DNA of 64,000 bases from DATBGZ01 sp963803115 (GTDB lineage Bacteria; Actinomycetota; Actinomycetes; Mycobacteriales; Micromonosporaceae): positions 310,001-374,000 of the forward strand of contig CAWDLN010000006.1 in NCBI GenBank assembly GCA_963803115.1, given 5' to 3'. Shown here one piece after another: positions 1 through 15,470 of the stretch. The position numbers were made by a program, and so were the translations under genes. How positions within the stretch are numbered: the stretch's first letter is position 1; the number at the start of each line of letters is the position of its first letter. The notes beneath the pieces were generated by a model. That model saw nothing but the letters and a program-made list of their open reading frames with translations, did no database searches and had not been told where the DNA came from.

Positions 1-24
1 CGGGGGGAACGGAAGAGAGCCATC

Positions 25-723
25 GTGCCCGAGTACGACGAGACCGGTCAGCCCGCTGACACGATCACCACGGTCGCGCCGGAGGAGCAGGACGCGACCG
101 CGGCCGACGCCGAGGCCGGTCCGGAGGAGCCGGAGTTCGACCCGGTCGCCGAGCTGCGTCAGACGCTGCGGTATGCGCCGGGCGACTGGTACGTGGTGCA
201 CTCGTACGCCGGGTACGAGAACAAGGTCAAGACCAACCTCGAAACCCGCATCACGAGCCTCGACATGGAGGAGTTCATCTACCAGGTCGAGGTGCCGACC
301 CGGGAAGAGGTCGAGGTCAAGAACGGCAAGCGGCAGCAGGTCCAGAACAAGGTGTTCCCGGGCTACATCCTGGTCCGGATGGAGTTGACGCCGGAGTCCT
401 ACTCGTGTGTCCGCAACACTCCGGGGGTCACCGGTTTCGTCGGCTCGACCGACCGGGCCGACCGGCCGGCGCCACTGTCGCTCGAAGAGGTGCTCAAGTG
501 GCTCGCGCCCGCGGTCCAGGTCGACAAGAAGGCCAAGCCCGAGGTGAAGGTGCTCGACTTCGAGGTGGGCAACTCGGTGACCGTCATCGACGGACCGTTT
601 GCCTCGTTGCCGGCCACGATCAGCGAGATCAATGCCGATCAGCAGAAGCTCAAGGCGCTGGTCTCGATCTTCGGTCGGGAGACCCCGGTCGAGCTCAACT
701 TCAACCAGGTCTCCAAGATCTGA
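25..723 (+). CDS. nusG: Transcription termination/antitermination protein NusG
   Basis: NusG binds the clamp of RNA polymerase and couples elongation to Rho and to the ribosome. The 232-residue protein has an acidic, Ala/Glu-rich N-terminal extension (about residues 1-52) typical of actinobacterial NusG. The NGN domain follows, starting at the WYVVHSYAGYENKVK segment and containing FPGYILVRM. A C-terminal KOW domain (about 175-232) carries VGNSVTVIDGPFASL. The GTG start has a purine-rich ribosome site (ggaagagag) just upstream. rplK follows after 68 bp, the usual nusG-rplK-rplA order. The window opens too late to show secE. Confidence 0.97.
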   Translation: MPEYDETGQPADTITTVAPEEQDATAADAEAGPEEPEFDPVAELRQTLRYAPGDWYVVHSYAGYENKVKTNLETRITSLDMEEFIYQVEVPTREEVEVKNGKRQQVQNKVFPGYILVRMELTPESYSCVRNTPGVTGFVGSTDRADRPAPLSLEEVLKWLAPAVQVDKKAKPEVKVLDFEVGNSVTVIDGPFASLPATISEINADQQKLKALVSIFGRETPVELNFNQVSKI

Positions 724-791
724 AACCAGGAATACCACGGCCGCACGCTCACGTGCGGCAATCCCAGTAAGCCCAGGATCAGGAAGAGTCC

Positions 792-1226
792 ATGCCTCCC
801 AAGAAGAAGAAGCTCGTCAAGACCTTCACGCTTCAGCTGCCGGCGGGCCAGGCCACCCCGGCGCCGCCGGTCGGCCCCGCCCTCGGCCAGCACGGCGTGA
901 ACATCATGGAGTTCGTGAAGCAGTACAACGCCGCGACGGAGGGTCAGCGGGGCGACATCGTCCCCGCTGAGATCAGCGTGTACGAGGACCGCACGTTCTC
1001 GTTCGTGCTGAAGACCCCGCCGGCCGCCCGGCTATTGATCAAAGCGGCCGGCGTGCCCAAGGGCTCCGGCACGCCGCACACCACGAAGGTTGGCGCGATC
1101 AGCCGGGCGCAGCTACGTGAGATCGCGGAGAAGAAGATGGCTGACCTCAACGCCAACGACGTCGAGGCCGCCGAGAAGATCATCGCCGGCACCGCCCGGT
1201 CGATGGGCATCACCATCAAGGACTGA
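792..1226 (+). CDS. rplK: 50S ribosomal protein L11
   Basis: L11 forms the GTPase-associated centre with 23S rRNA and the L10-L12 stalk, and is the target of thiostrepton-type antibiotics. The 144-residue length is normal. The N-terminal domain shows the Pro-rich hinge APPVGPALGQHGVNIMEF. The C-terminal rRNA-binding domain runs from about residue 75 and ends with GTARSMGITIKD. An aggaag ribosome site precedes the ATG. It lies between nusG and rplA as in most bacteria. Confidence 0.98.
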   Translation: MPPKKKKLVKTFTLQLPAGQATPAPPVGPALGQHGVNIMEFVKQYNAATEGQRGDIVPAEISVYEDRTFSFVLKTPPAARLLIKAAGVPKGSGTPHTTKVGAISRAQLREIAEKKMADLNANDVEAAEKIIAGTARSMGITIKD

Positions 1227-1285
1227 CGCTTTCCCAGCCAGTCCGTGGGAGGGTCGCGCTGACCCCAAGACCACAGGAGAAATCA

Positions 1286-2005
1286 ATGCAGCGCAGTAAG
1301 GGATACCAGGGCGCGGCCGCACAAGTCGACCGCACCAAGCTCTATTCGCCGGCTGAGGCGATCAGGCTCGCCAAGCAGACCAGCCCGGTGAAGTTCGACG
1401 CCACCGTTGAGGTCGCGATGCGACTCGGTGTCGACCCGCGCAAGGCCGACCAGATGGTCCGTGGCGTCGTCAACCTTCCGCACGGCACCGGCAAGACCGC
1501 CCGCGTGATCGTCTTCGCCGCCGGGGACAAGGCGGCCGAGGCCGAGGCCGCTGGGGCCGACGCCGTCGGCAGTGACGATCTGGTCGCCCGGATTCAGGGC
1601 GGCTGGCTCGACTTCGACGCGGCGATCGCCACGCCCGACCAGATGGCCAAGATCGGCCGCATCGCACGGATCCTGGGCCCGCGCGGTCTGATGCCGAACC
1701 CTAAGACCGGTACGGTCACCATGGACGTGGCCAAAGCGGTCGCCGACATCAAGGGCGGAAAGATCACCTTCCGGGTGGACAAGCACTCCAACCTGCACCT
1801 GATCATCGGCCGGGCGTCGTTCGGCGCCGACCAGCTGATTGACAACTACGCTGCCGTCCTCGACGAGGTCCTGCGGGCGAAGCCGTCGGCGGCGAAGGGC
1901 AAGTACCTGCGCAAGGTCTTCGTGACCACGACGATGGGCCCCGGAATCCCGATCGACCCCAACGTCACCCGCAACCTGTATGAGCCCGCGCCCGCCGAGG
2001 CCTAA
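1286..2005 (+). CDS. rplA: 50S ribosomal protein L1
   Basis: L1 forms the mobile stalk that guides E-site tRNA release and in many bacteria represses its own L11-L1 operon. The 239-residue protein is full length and shows the family landmarks FDATVEVAMRLGVDPRKADQ near the N-terminus, ILGPRGLMPNPKTGTVT in the middle and the C-terminal TTMGPGIPIDPN. An aggag site lies 7 bp before the ATG. The stop codon sits inside the first copy of a 30-bp direct repeat (2001-2058), so the gene's tail has been locally duplicated. The next gene converges on it. Confidence 0.98.
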   Translation: MQRSKGYQGAAAQVDRTKLYSPAEAIRLAKQTSPVKFDATVEVAMRLGVDPRKADQMVRGVVNLPHGTGKTARVIVFAAGDKAAEAEAAGADAVGSDDLVARIQGGWLDFDAAIATPDQMAKIGRIARILGPRGLMPNPKTGTVTMDVAKAVADIKGGKITFRVDKHSNLHLIIGRASFGADQLIDNYAAVLDEVLRAKPSAAKGKYLRKVFVTTTMGPGIPIDPNVTRNLYEPAPAEA

Positions 2006-2058
2006 CCCCGACCGCCACTCGCGCCGATGACCTAACCCCGACCGCCACTCGCGCCGAT
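2001..2058. repeat. Two tandem copies of a 30-bp unit over the rplA stop codon
   Basis: A 28-base sequence beginning cctaaccccgaccgcc occurs at 2001-2028 and again, identical by eye, at 2031-2058 (period 30). The rplA TAA lies in the first copy. It looks like a recent local duplication by slippage or an assembly artefact. Confidence 0.9.
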
Positions 2059-2128
2059 CATGTACGGTGCACCGTGATCGAGCCGATATGTCCGCTTCCG
2101 CATCATGATCACGGGGATCACGATCGGC
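2056..2128. terminator. Palindromic stretch between convergent rplA and mannosyltransferase genes
   Basis: A perfect 12-bp palindrome, ACGGTGCACCGT (2064-2075), lies between gatcatgt and gatc. Further overlapping dyads of GATCA/TGATC type follow at about 2105-2125. There is no U-tract, so terminator function for the two convergent genes is inferred from position and dyad symmetry only. Confidence 0.4.
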
Positions 2129-2143
2129 ACGGGTGGGCCGTGG

Positions 2144-3358
2144 TCAGGACAGCCAGACGTTGTTGAAGTACGCGAGTAGTAGCGTCGCTTGGATGCCGAT
2201 CGCCGGGAAGAGGTAGAACCGGTCCACGTAGCGGTTCGCGCCCATCCGGGCCACCACGATGAAGGCCGGCAGGATCTCCACGGCGTACCGCGGGACGCCA
2301 TGCAGCGGCGGCAACCCGCGTCCGATCGGTGTGAGCAGCACCATGATGAACGTCGCCGCGCCGAACACGATCAGGTACCACGACTGCGCGCCGAGCTTCC
2401 ACCGTCCGACGAGGCTCAGCACAAGCAGCGCCAGCGTTACCGGTACGGCGATCACGTCGATGACATTGAGCACGACCGCTGGATGAAAGGGCATACCCTG
2501 CGCGACAACTCCGCCCGCCTGCTCGAGCGCGCCCGCGGTTCCGGTCCAGGGCAGGGATAGGTCCCGCCCCCAAAAGACTTGCACATGCATGAATGAAAGC
2601 GGATCCCCTAGGTCGTACCAGCTGTAGATCATGAAAGCGATCAGACCGGTCGGGGCCAACGCGACCGCGACCGCGTTCCATCGGATGCGATCGAGGCGCC
2701 AATCGCGCTGGCGCAGATACTCGACGGCAAACGCTAGGGCCAAGAGCACCCCGGCCTGCCGGGTTGCGCTCGCGAATCCGGCCAGCGCTCCGGCGTACCA
2801 CCAGTGACCGCGACGCATGCAGTACAGCGACCCGACCGTCAGGGCCAGGAACAGGCTCTCGTTGTAGGCAGCGACGAGGTAGAACGCGAACGGGAACGAC
2901 ATCAGATAAAGCGTCGTCCGCTGCGCGGTTTCGACACCGAACAGGTCGTCCACGAGTCGATTGACCAACGTCAACGCGAATACGCAGGCGATCGATGCCA
3001 CAACCAGGCCGGCCACCAGCATGTCGCCCGGCAGCACCGGATCCACAATTGACATCGCCAACGGATAGAGCGGAAAGAAGGCCGGGTTTTCGGTCGCCGG
3101 GTTGTAGCCGTTGAGGGCGATGTTCACGTAGTGGCCGGTGTCCCACCGGTTCCAGACCTCGAGCATTCCCGACAGCGGCGGGCCCGCCTCGCTGCGGGTC
3201 ATCCAGACCATCGTGTTGATAAGCAGGTACGTGAGCTCGGCCGCGGCCCACACCGACAGCCCGGTCAGCCACGCCCTTGGCCACGCCCCCGTGGTTCGCG
3301 CCTGCGGGACGTCCGAGGTCGAACCCGGGGCCGCGGGCGCAGTGGTGAGATCAGCCAC
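2144..3358 (-). CDS. PIG-V-like integral membrane mannosyltransferase
   Basis: This 404-residue polytopic membrane protein resembles the PIG-V (GPI mannosyltransferase 2) family found in actinobacteria, which uses polyprenyl-phosphate-linked mannose. Visible family motifs are RWDTGHY at residues 71-77 (with the likely catalytic acid in a luminal loop), FFPLYP at 94-99, AYNESLF at 164-170 and ATRQAG near 196. About nine to ten hydrophobic segments follow the short N-terminal cytosolic tail. The acceptor is unknown; protein O-mannosylation or lipoglycan synthesis are candidates. It is transcribed against the ribosomal operon and interrupts the common rplA-rplJ neighbourhood. Confidence 0.8.
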   Translation of the reverse strand: MADLTTAPAAPGSTSDVPQARTTGAWPRAWLTGLSVWAAAELTYLLINTMVWMTRSEAGPPLSGMLEVWNRWDTGHYVNIALNGYNPATENPAFFPLYPLAMSIVDPVLPGDMLVAGLVVASIACVFALTLVNRLVDDLFGVETAQRTTLYLMSFPFAFYLVAAYNESLFLALTVGSLYCMRRGHWWYAGALAGFASATRQAGVLLALAFAVEYLRQRDWRLDRIRWNAVAVALAPTGLIAFMIYSWYDLGDPLSFMHVQVFWGRDLSLPWTGTAGALEQAGGVVAQGMPFHPAVVLNVIDVIAVPVTLALLVLSLVGRWKLGAQSWYLIVFGAATFIMVLLTPIGRGLPPLHGVPRYAVEILPAFIVVARMGANRYVDRFYLFPAIGIQATLLLAYFNNVWLS

Positions 3359-3475
3359 GCGGGAACCCTATATTGCGATGGCATCGGTGTGCCGCGGCGT
3401 CCTGTGCAGGGAATGAGTGTGGGACCCCGGATGGAGTCCGGGGTCCCACGTCGGCCTTTGCACAGTGCGTGAGGT

Positions 3476-4030
3476 TCAGTTTCCGTGCGCGAGCTGCGAC
3501 CTGATTTCGCCGCCCGGATAGAGCGTGCTGTGCACGTTGACGTACGTGAACTCGGCATCGATCGCGGCCAGGAGCTCTGCGAACTGGCCGGCCGTGATGC
3601 CCTGAGCGGTCGGGCCGATCACATCGGCCGGTCGGATGGTTCCGGAGATCGTGGCGGGTGCCGCCGGGCAAGCCTGAGTACCCGCCGGTCCGTTGCCAAG
3701 ATTCGAGCAGAGGAAGACGCTGATCCCGCCGGTCTGAGCCGGACTGCCGAAGTGGATGTGAGCCTGCGTGACGCTACCTTCGAGGTCCGCGTAGCTGAGC
3801 TCGTACGACATCTCTTGGGCGTCCCTGTCGATCTTGAGCTCGAACTGACCGTGGCCTGTGGTCGAGAGGGCGACCAGGGTCTCGTTGAAGCCCGAGAGCT
3901 GCTCATGGTACGCGTTCCGCTTCGACGCAGCGCTCGCCGAGCTGGCCATCGCCGTGCCAGCGGCTACGGCCGCTACGGTGGCCGCTACCGCCACCACGAT
4001 TGCCCATTGCCGTCCACGTCCTGCGAACAT
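3476..4030 (-). CDS. Secreted CHRD-domain protein
   Basis: This exported protein has 184 residues from the chosen start. The ATG at 4030 is preferred because it has a strong ggaaggag ribosome site and opens directly into a signal peptide: basic MFAGRGRQ, a hydrophobic core at about residues 9-28, and a cleavage-type Ala-Ser-Ala region near residue 34. The mature part matches the CHRD (chordin) domain, with QAHIHFGSPAQTGGISVFL in the middle and the terminal YVNVHSTLYPGGEIRSQL. Bacterial CHRD proteins are extracellular and of unknown biochemical role. A paired Cys (CSNLGNGPAGTQAC) may form a disulphide. Confidence 0.82.
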   Translation of the reverse strand: MFAGRGRQWAIVVAVAATVAAVAAGTAMASSASAASKRNAYHEQLSGFNETLVALSTTGHGQFELKIDRDAQEMSYELSYADLEGSVTQAHIHFGSPAQTGGISVFLCSNLGNGPAGTQACPAAPATISGTIRPADVIGPTAQGITAGQFAELLAAIDAEFTYVNVHSTLYPGGEIRSQLAHGN

Positions 4031-4271
4031 GAGGTATCTCCTTCCATAGACGTGTCCGAGTGGGGGCACGCCGAGTTCGATGACGCGGTTCAATGTCCGG
4101 CGAGACACGCCACGGCACCCGAGACTGTCGGCGTGTCAAACGATCGCGATTCGTATTAGAGACCGGCGAGCCGGCCATATACGCCCGAAAGGGTTACGCA
4201 GGCAGGACCCAGTCTGTCCACAGTGGATCGCTGTTCGCATGGTCCCCTACCTGCGGGGCAACGAGGTGAAA

Positions 4272-5228
4272 ATGTGGCAGGCTGCGTGGGTGCGTTTCGA
4301 CAACGTGTGGCTGCGCTACGACAGGCGTTCACGTTGGGTGCTTCAGGCGGTCGACGTCGCGATCGCGCCAGGCGAGATAGCAGTGGTGGTCGGGCGCAAC
4401 GGGGCCGGAAAGAGCACCCTGCTCGCCGCGGCGGCGGGACTTCTGACACCGCAGCGCGGACGGATTCTGGACCGACCTACCCACGTCGGTTGGGTGCCCG
4501 AGCGGTTCCCGGCGAACCAGCCGTTCACGGTCGGTGCGTACCTCATCGGCATGGCCCGGGCTCACGGGCTGAGCCGAGCCGCCGCCACCGAACAGGTTGA
4601 GTCCTGGTCCGAGCGTCTCTTCCTGACCCGGTACCTCGACTCGCACCTCGCCGACGTCTCGAAGGGCACGGCCCAGAAAGTTGGCTTGATCCAGGGCCTG
4701 ATTCCCCGTCCCGAACTACTGATTCTGGACGAGCCATGGGAAGGCCTGGACGAGCAGACCCGCGAACTCATCCCCGACATCGTCGGGAACGTGCTCGCCG
4801 CCGGTGGTTCGGTGCTCGTCAGCGACCATCTTGGCGAAATCAACCGGCTACCCGGCGCACTTCGGTGGCACGTGGAGTCGAATCGCGTCGACCACTACGA
4901 GGTCAACCACGAGGTCGCTTCGGCGCAGCCGACTCGATACGTCATCGAGATCGGAGTCGCTGGCACGGAGGTGCCCGAGGTGGTGGCGCAGCTACGCGAG
5001 CTTGGCCTTGAGGCGCTTAAAGTACGGGCGGCTCGCGCCGGCGACACTCTGCCTCCGCTGTCGGATGCGGCGCGTGCCTGGGTTCCGGTCGATGATTCGC
5101 CCTCGGATGATTGGGATGGTGGGCCAACCCAGCCATCGCGGCGAGAACCGTCTCGGTTGACTGTATTGCACCGCGGCTGGGATCGACGCGGGTCACACGA
5201 AGCCCGGACCGATGGCGGTCGGTCCTGA
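4272..5228 (+). CDS. ABC transporter ATP-binding protein
   Basis: This is the nucleotide-binding subunit of a probable exporter, 318 residues from the ATG at 4272, chosen for its gaggtg site 5 bp upstream; longer in-frame starts exist. Walker A is GRNGAGKS (41-48), a degenerate signature SKGTAQK is at 130-136 and Walker B LLILDEP at 149-155, followed by a switch-type His (SDHLGE). A C-terminal part of about 110 residues after the ATPase core is not recognised and ends in a low-complexity tail. The stop overlaps the ATG of the permease gene (TGATG), so the two are translationally coupled. Substrate unknown. Confidence 0.85.
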   Translation: MWQAAWVRFDNVWLRYDRRSRWVLQAVDVAIAPGEIAVVVGRNGAGKSTLLAAAAGLLTPQRGRILDRPTHVGWVPERFPANQPFTVGAYLIGMARAHGLSRAAATEQVESWSERLFLTRYLDSHLADVSKGTAQKVGLIQGLIPRPELLILDEPWEGLDEQTRELIPDIVGNVLAAGGSVLVSDHLGEINRLPGALRWHVESNRVDHYEVNHEVASAQPTRYVIEIGVAGTEVPEVVAQLRELGLEALKVRAARAGDTLPPLSDAARAWVPVDDSPSDDWDGGPTQPSRREPSRLTVLHRGWDRRGSHEARTDGGRS

Positions 5229-5929
5229 TGCTGACCGTCGTCGGCATGCGGCTACACGGCTACCTGCGCGGCTACTACGCGATCGCGCCGGCCGTGGCCG
5301 GGCTCGTGGTCCTCGTGGTGCTCCACGGCGGTGGCGTCACGCGACCGGAGGAGGCGTACGGAGTTTCCGCGCTGGTCCTGTTCCCCGTTCTCGCCTGGCA
5401 GGCGCAGATTCTCTTCGATTCGGAGCCCGACGCGCAGCGACGCCTGACCCGGCTCGCCGCCGGTGCCCCCGGCCGCGAAATCGCCACGGGACTCGTGGCG
5501 GCGGCGGCCGCGTGTTTGCCGTTGGTGCTCGTGGCGATGATCCTGCCCTGGGTATTCCAATCGGTCCGGCCGGTGCAGCACATTGGCGAGGCTGCGCCGC
5601 TGGGACTCGGTGCGGCGCTGGCCATCGGTCTGTGGGCGCACCTGCTGGTGATTCCCGCAGCGGTAGCACTGGGCGGTCTAAGCTCGCGGGCCGTGACCCG
5701 CACGCGGGCGAGGGGCGTTGTTGTCCTCGTCGTGGGGTCCGTGCTGTCTATCCTCTTTGGACTGAACGGCTCACCCGTCGCGATTTTCGCTCCACCGCTG
5801 ATGGCCACGGCCCGGGCCGCGGCTAATGGCGTTTCCGTGGCCGGCGTGTGGTGGCTGTCCGTGTGGGCCTTCGCATGGGCGGCCGTAGCGATCGCGGTCT
5901 ATTGGAGGTTCCGGCTGCGGAGGCCATGA
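5228..5929 (+). CDS. ABC transporter permease-like membrane protein
   Basis: This 233-residue hydrophobic protein has about six predicted membrane segments and no recognisable catalytic motif. It is called the transmembrane partner because its ATG overlaps the stop of the ATPase gene (TGATG) and its hydropathy fits an ABC-2-type permease. The start at 5228 is chosen for this coupling; upstream in-frame codons lie inside the ATPase gene. The substrate cannot be inferred. The rplJ promoter begins 2 bp after the stop codon. Confidence 0.7.
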   Translation: MLTVVGMRLHGYLRGYYAIAPAVAGLVVLVVLHGGGVTRPEEAYGVSALVLFPVLAWQAQILFDSEPDAQRRLTRLAAGAPGREIATGLVAAAAACLPLVLVAMILPWVFQSVRPVQHIGEAAPLGLGAALAIGLWAHLLVIPAAVALGGLSSRAVTRTRARGVVVLVVGSVLSILFGLNGSPVAIFAPPLMATARAAANGVSVAGVWWLSVWAFAWAAVAIAVYWRFRLRRP

Positions 5930-5930
5930 T

Positions 5931-5959
5931 TTGCCGCGATTCCAACGTTGCCGTACGCT
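5931..5959 (+). promoter_or_regulatory. Promoter of the rplJ-rplL operon
   Basis: TTGCCG (5931-5936) and TACGCT (5954-5959) are separated by 17 bp, a good principal-sigma promoter. They sit at the head of the long rplJ leader and directly after the ABC permease gene. Confidence 0.65.
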
Positions 5960-5965
5960 GTGCGA

Positions 5966-6238
5966 CGAAGTTCCACCAAAGACCGCTGGTTTCTGGCTGC
6001 CCTGGTGCAGACAGACGAAGGCCTTGCTCCGGCAGGCGGCCCGCGCAGGTTGGACGGTAGCGCTCTCATCCGCGTCCCGTGTGCCCTGCGCCCGGGACGC
6101 TTTTCGTTGCGGCCCGTCGTGAGTTCCCGCTCGGACCAGCCCGATGCAACGACCCGCGCGGAAACTCCGGACCATCGCAGCGAGCACGCTCGCGGCGACG
6201 AGCGGACCGGACGCGCCCAACGAGTAGAGAGGAGGGAC
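5966..6238 (+). promoter_or_regulatory. Long 5' leader of rplJ, probable L10 autoregulatory leader
   Basis: About 270 nt without a gene separate the promoter from the rplJ ATG. In bacteria this position holds the L10(L12)4-binding leader that represses the operon. The segment caccaaagaccgctgg (about 5976-5991) resembles the start of actinobacterial L10 leaders as I remember them. A separate hairpin with T-tract lies at 6072-6104. Covariation could not be tested here. Confidence 0.55.
6072..6104 (+). terminator. Attenuator-like hairpin in the rplJ leader
   Basis: GCGTCCCG (6072-6079) pairs perfectly with CGGGACGC (6093-6100) and is followed at once by TTTT (6101-6104). This has the layout of an intrinsic terminator placed upstream of the coding region, suggesting premature termination as the control step. 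Confidence 0.55.
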
Positions 6239-6778
6239 ATGGCGGACAAGCCGGTTCGGACCGACAAGGCCAGCTCCGTCGCGGAGTTGACCGACAACTT
6301 CAGGTCCTCCACGGCCACCGTTCTCACCGAGTACCGCGGCCTCACCGTTGCCCAGCTCAAGACGCTGCGCCGGGCATTGGGACCGCAGGCGACATATGCG
6401 ATCGCGAAGAACACCCTGGCCAAGCGCGCCGCGGCCAACGCGGGCATCACCGGTCTCGATGATCTGTTCACCGGTCCTACCGCGCTCGCCTTCGTCACCG
6501 GCGATGTCGTCGAGGCTGCCAAGGGCCTACGCGAATTCGCCAAGGCGCACCCGTTCCTGGTGATCAAAGGCGGCATCTTCGAGGGCAAACCGCTCTCGGC
6601 GGCCGAGGTCACCAAGCTCGCCGACCTCGAGTCCCGTGAGGTACTCCTGGCGAAGCTGGCCGGGGCGATGAAGGCCAACCTCAGCAAGGCCGCGGCGACC
6701 TTCCAGGCGCCGCTGAGCCAGGCCGTACGTCTCGTGGCGGCCCTGCAGGACAAGCGTCAGGACCAATCCGCGGCCTAA
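6239..6778 (+). CDS. rplJ: 50S ribosomal protein L10
   Basis: L10 anchors the L7/L12 dimers on the large subunit. The 179-residue protein starts at the ATG at 6239, which has a strong gaggaggg site; codons further upstream in frame lie in the leader. Family features are LTEYRGLTVAQLKTLRRAL, YAIAKNTLAKRAA and FEGKPLSAAEVTKLADL, and a helical C-terminal tail that binds L12. rplL follows after 57 bp. Confidence 0.97.
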   Translation: MADKPVRTDKASSVAELTDNFRSSTATVLTEYRGLTVAQLKTLRRALGPQATYAIAKNTLAKRAAANAGITGLDDLFTGPTALAFVTGDVVEAAKGLREFAKAHPFLVIKGGIFEGKPLSAAEVTKLADLESREVLLAKLAGAMKANLSKAAATFQAPLSQAVRLVAALQDKRQDQSAA

Positions 6779-6835
6779 CGAGCGCCGCGGCATAGACCAC
6801 CGATTCGATTTCAGTACGAAAGGAAGCCAGCCACC

Positions 6836-7225
6836 ATGGCGAAGCTCAGCACCGACGAATTGCTCAGCGCGTTCAAGGAAATGACGTTGATCGAGCTCTC
6901 CGAGTTTGTGAAGCAGTTCGAGGACACCTTCGACGTCAAGGCCGCCGCCCCCGTTGCCGTTGGCGCGGTCGCGGCCGCCCCGGGCGCCGCGCCGGCCGAG
7001 GCCGTCGAGGAGCAGGACGAGTTCGACGTCATCCTCGAGAACGACGGCGGCAAGAAGATCCAGGTCATCAAGGTCGTCCGCGAGCTGACCGGCCTGGGCC
7101 TCAAGGAGGCGAAGGACCTCGTCGAGGCGGCTCCCAAGGCCGTCGTCGAGAAGGTCAACAAGGAGAACGCCGACAAGGCGAAGGCCAAGCTCGAAGCCGA
7201 GGGCGCCAAGGTCACCCTCAAGTAA
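6836..7225 (+). CDS. rplL: 50S ribosomal protein L7/L12
   Basis: This acidic stalk protein recruits translational GTPases. The 129-residue protein has the helical dimerisation domain (STDELLSAFKEMTLIELSEFVKQFE), an Ala-rich flexible hinge at about residues 38-58, and the conserved C-terminal domain with IQVIKVVRELTGLGLKEAKDLV. The aaaggaag site is well spaced from the ATG. A hairpin lies 14 bp after the stop. Confidence 0.98.
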   Translation: MAKLSTDELLSAFKEMTLIELSEFVKQFEDTFDVKAAAPVAVGAVAAAPGAAPAEAVEEQDEFDVILENDGGKKIQVIKVVRELTGLGLKEAKDLVEAAPKAVVEKVNKENADKAKAKLEAEGAKVTLK

Positions 7226-7238
7226 CACCGTTTGCCAC

Positions 7239-7275
7239 GAGCGCCGTCCACCGTCCACCGACGGCGGCGGCGCTC
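7239..7275 (+). terminator. Hairpin downstream of rplL
   Basis: GAGCGCCG (7239-7246) can pair with CGGCGCTC-type sequence ending at 7275 (cggcggcggcgctc), giving a GC-rich stem with a loop of about 15 nt. There is no T-tract. It could reduce rather than stop read-through into rpoB. Confidence 0.45.
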
Positions 7276-7304
7276 CGGCGTCTCCGACGCTCCGGCGTCT
7301 CCGA

Positions 7305-7371
7305 CCGCGATCTTGGAGAAATGCGCGTGGTCGGCGATCGACTCACGCGCATTTTCCCAAGGTCACCGGAG
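7305..7371. repeat. Inverted-repeat element, copy 1 of 3
   Basis: The left arm tcttggagaaatgcgcgtg (7311-7329) and right arm cacgcgcattttcccaagg (7344-7362) are imperfect inverted repeats about 19 bp long. Closely related elements lie at 20448-20515 and 60329-60389. This copy and the fusA-tuf copy share the outer flanks ccgcgatcttgg and aaggtcaccggag. Confidence 0.8.
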
Positions 7372-7690
7372 ATGAACTAGGGCAAAAGCGGAAGTTGTCA
7401 GTGAATCCGGTGCGAAGCGGATAGGGCTGCGCGCGAGGGCGCCGGGATAGTCACGTTCGAGGGGAATTCAGCGGATCCTGACGCCGGGCAGAAGCGGCAA
7501 GGGCTTGACTGGTTGCGTACCGGCAGGCACGCTGAATCCGCACAGCGTTGCGAGCCGGAGTGCCAAGACCGGTGAACCGAGACGCTCGTGCGGCAGTCCT
7601 TCCGAGGTGCCGGACCGATCACCGCGAAGGGCTGAACGCCCCAGGTGGCTGGCCTGGAATGGGCGTTTCAGTCCGCGTGCGGTGAAGGTA

Positions 7691-7719
7691 TTGCGTGCGG
7701 GTAGCCTTGCGGCTACACT
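7691..7719 (+). promoter_or_regulatory. rpoBC promoter
   Basis: TTGCGT (7691-7696), a 17-bp spacer and TACACT (7714-7719) form a good principal-sigma promoter. It gives a leader of about 150 nt before the rpoB TTG. The ggctacactgctag context resembles gggtacactggtag upstream of rpsL. Confidence 0.75.
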
Positions 7720-7876
7720 GCTAGATTGCGCTGTCTGCCGACTCAATCTCTGTCCGCCACGGCTTGATTTTCCGCTTGCTAGCTTCGCGGAATGTCTGTT
7801 TTTGGTCGTTTTGGACGGGGATGGATTGGGCTGCGCGCAACCCGGCCCGCATAACAGGTCCTCGGAAGGACGCATC

Positions 7877-11317
<3,441 letters not shown>

Positions 11318-11410
11318 TACGTGGATCCGGCCGTCCGTCTGCAAGGGACGGTTGGCCGGATCTCCAGCCACGAACTTTGAAAACGAGCCGACTTTGTAGA
11401 GGACGTACAA

Positions 11411-15307
<3,897 letters not shown>

Positions 15308-15325
15308 ATAGCTCCACTTGTACGG

Positions 15326-15360
15326 CACGAGGGCCCCGGCTGTTGTCGGGGCCCCTCGTG
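15326..15360 (+). terminator. rpoBC terminator
   Basis: CACGAGGGCCCCG pairs with CGGGGCCCCTCGTG around a short loop, with one bulged base, followed by tcttg. It lies 18 bp after the rpoC stop. The descending arm (ccctcgtgtcttg) is repeated once more at 15370-15382. Confidence 0.85.
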
Positions 15361-15470
15361 TCTTGCCCGGCCCTCGTGTCTTGTTCGGCCGTGGTCCGTG
15401 CCGAACCCGGGAGGTCGGCGTGATGGGGTCCGTGGTGCGCGGTCGCTAGCGGCGTGTTCTGCTTAGGGAC

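Larger units (their letters stand above)
7226..7876. other. 651-bp gene-free region between rplL and rpoB
   Basis: It contains a hairpin just after rplL (7239-7275), a direct repeat of gctccggcgtctccgac (about 7271-7304), an inverted-repeat element (7305-7371), the rpoB promoter (7691-7719) and a leader of about 150 nt. No convincing coding signal was seen from 7372 to 7690. Confidence 0.7.
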
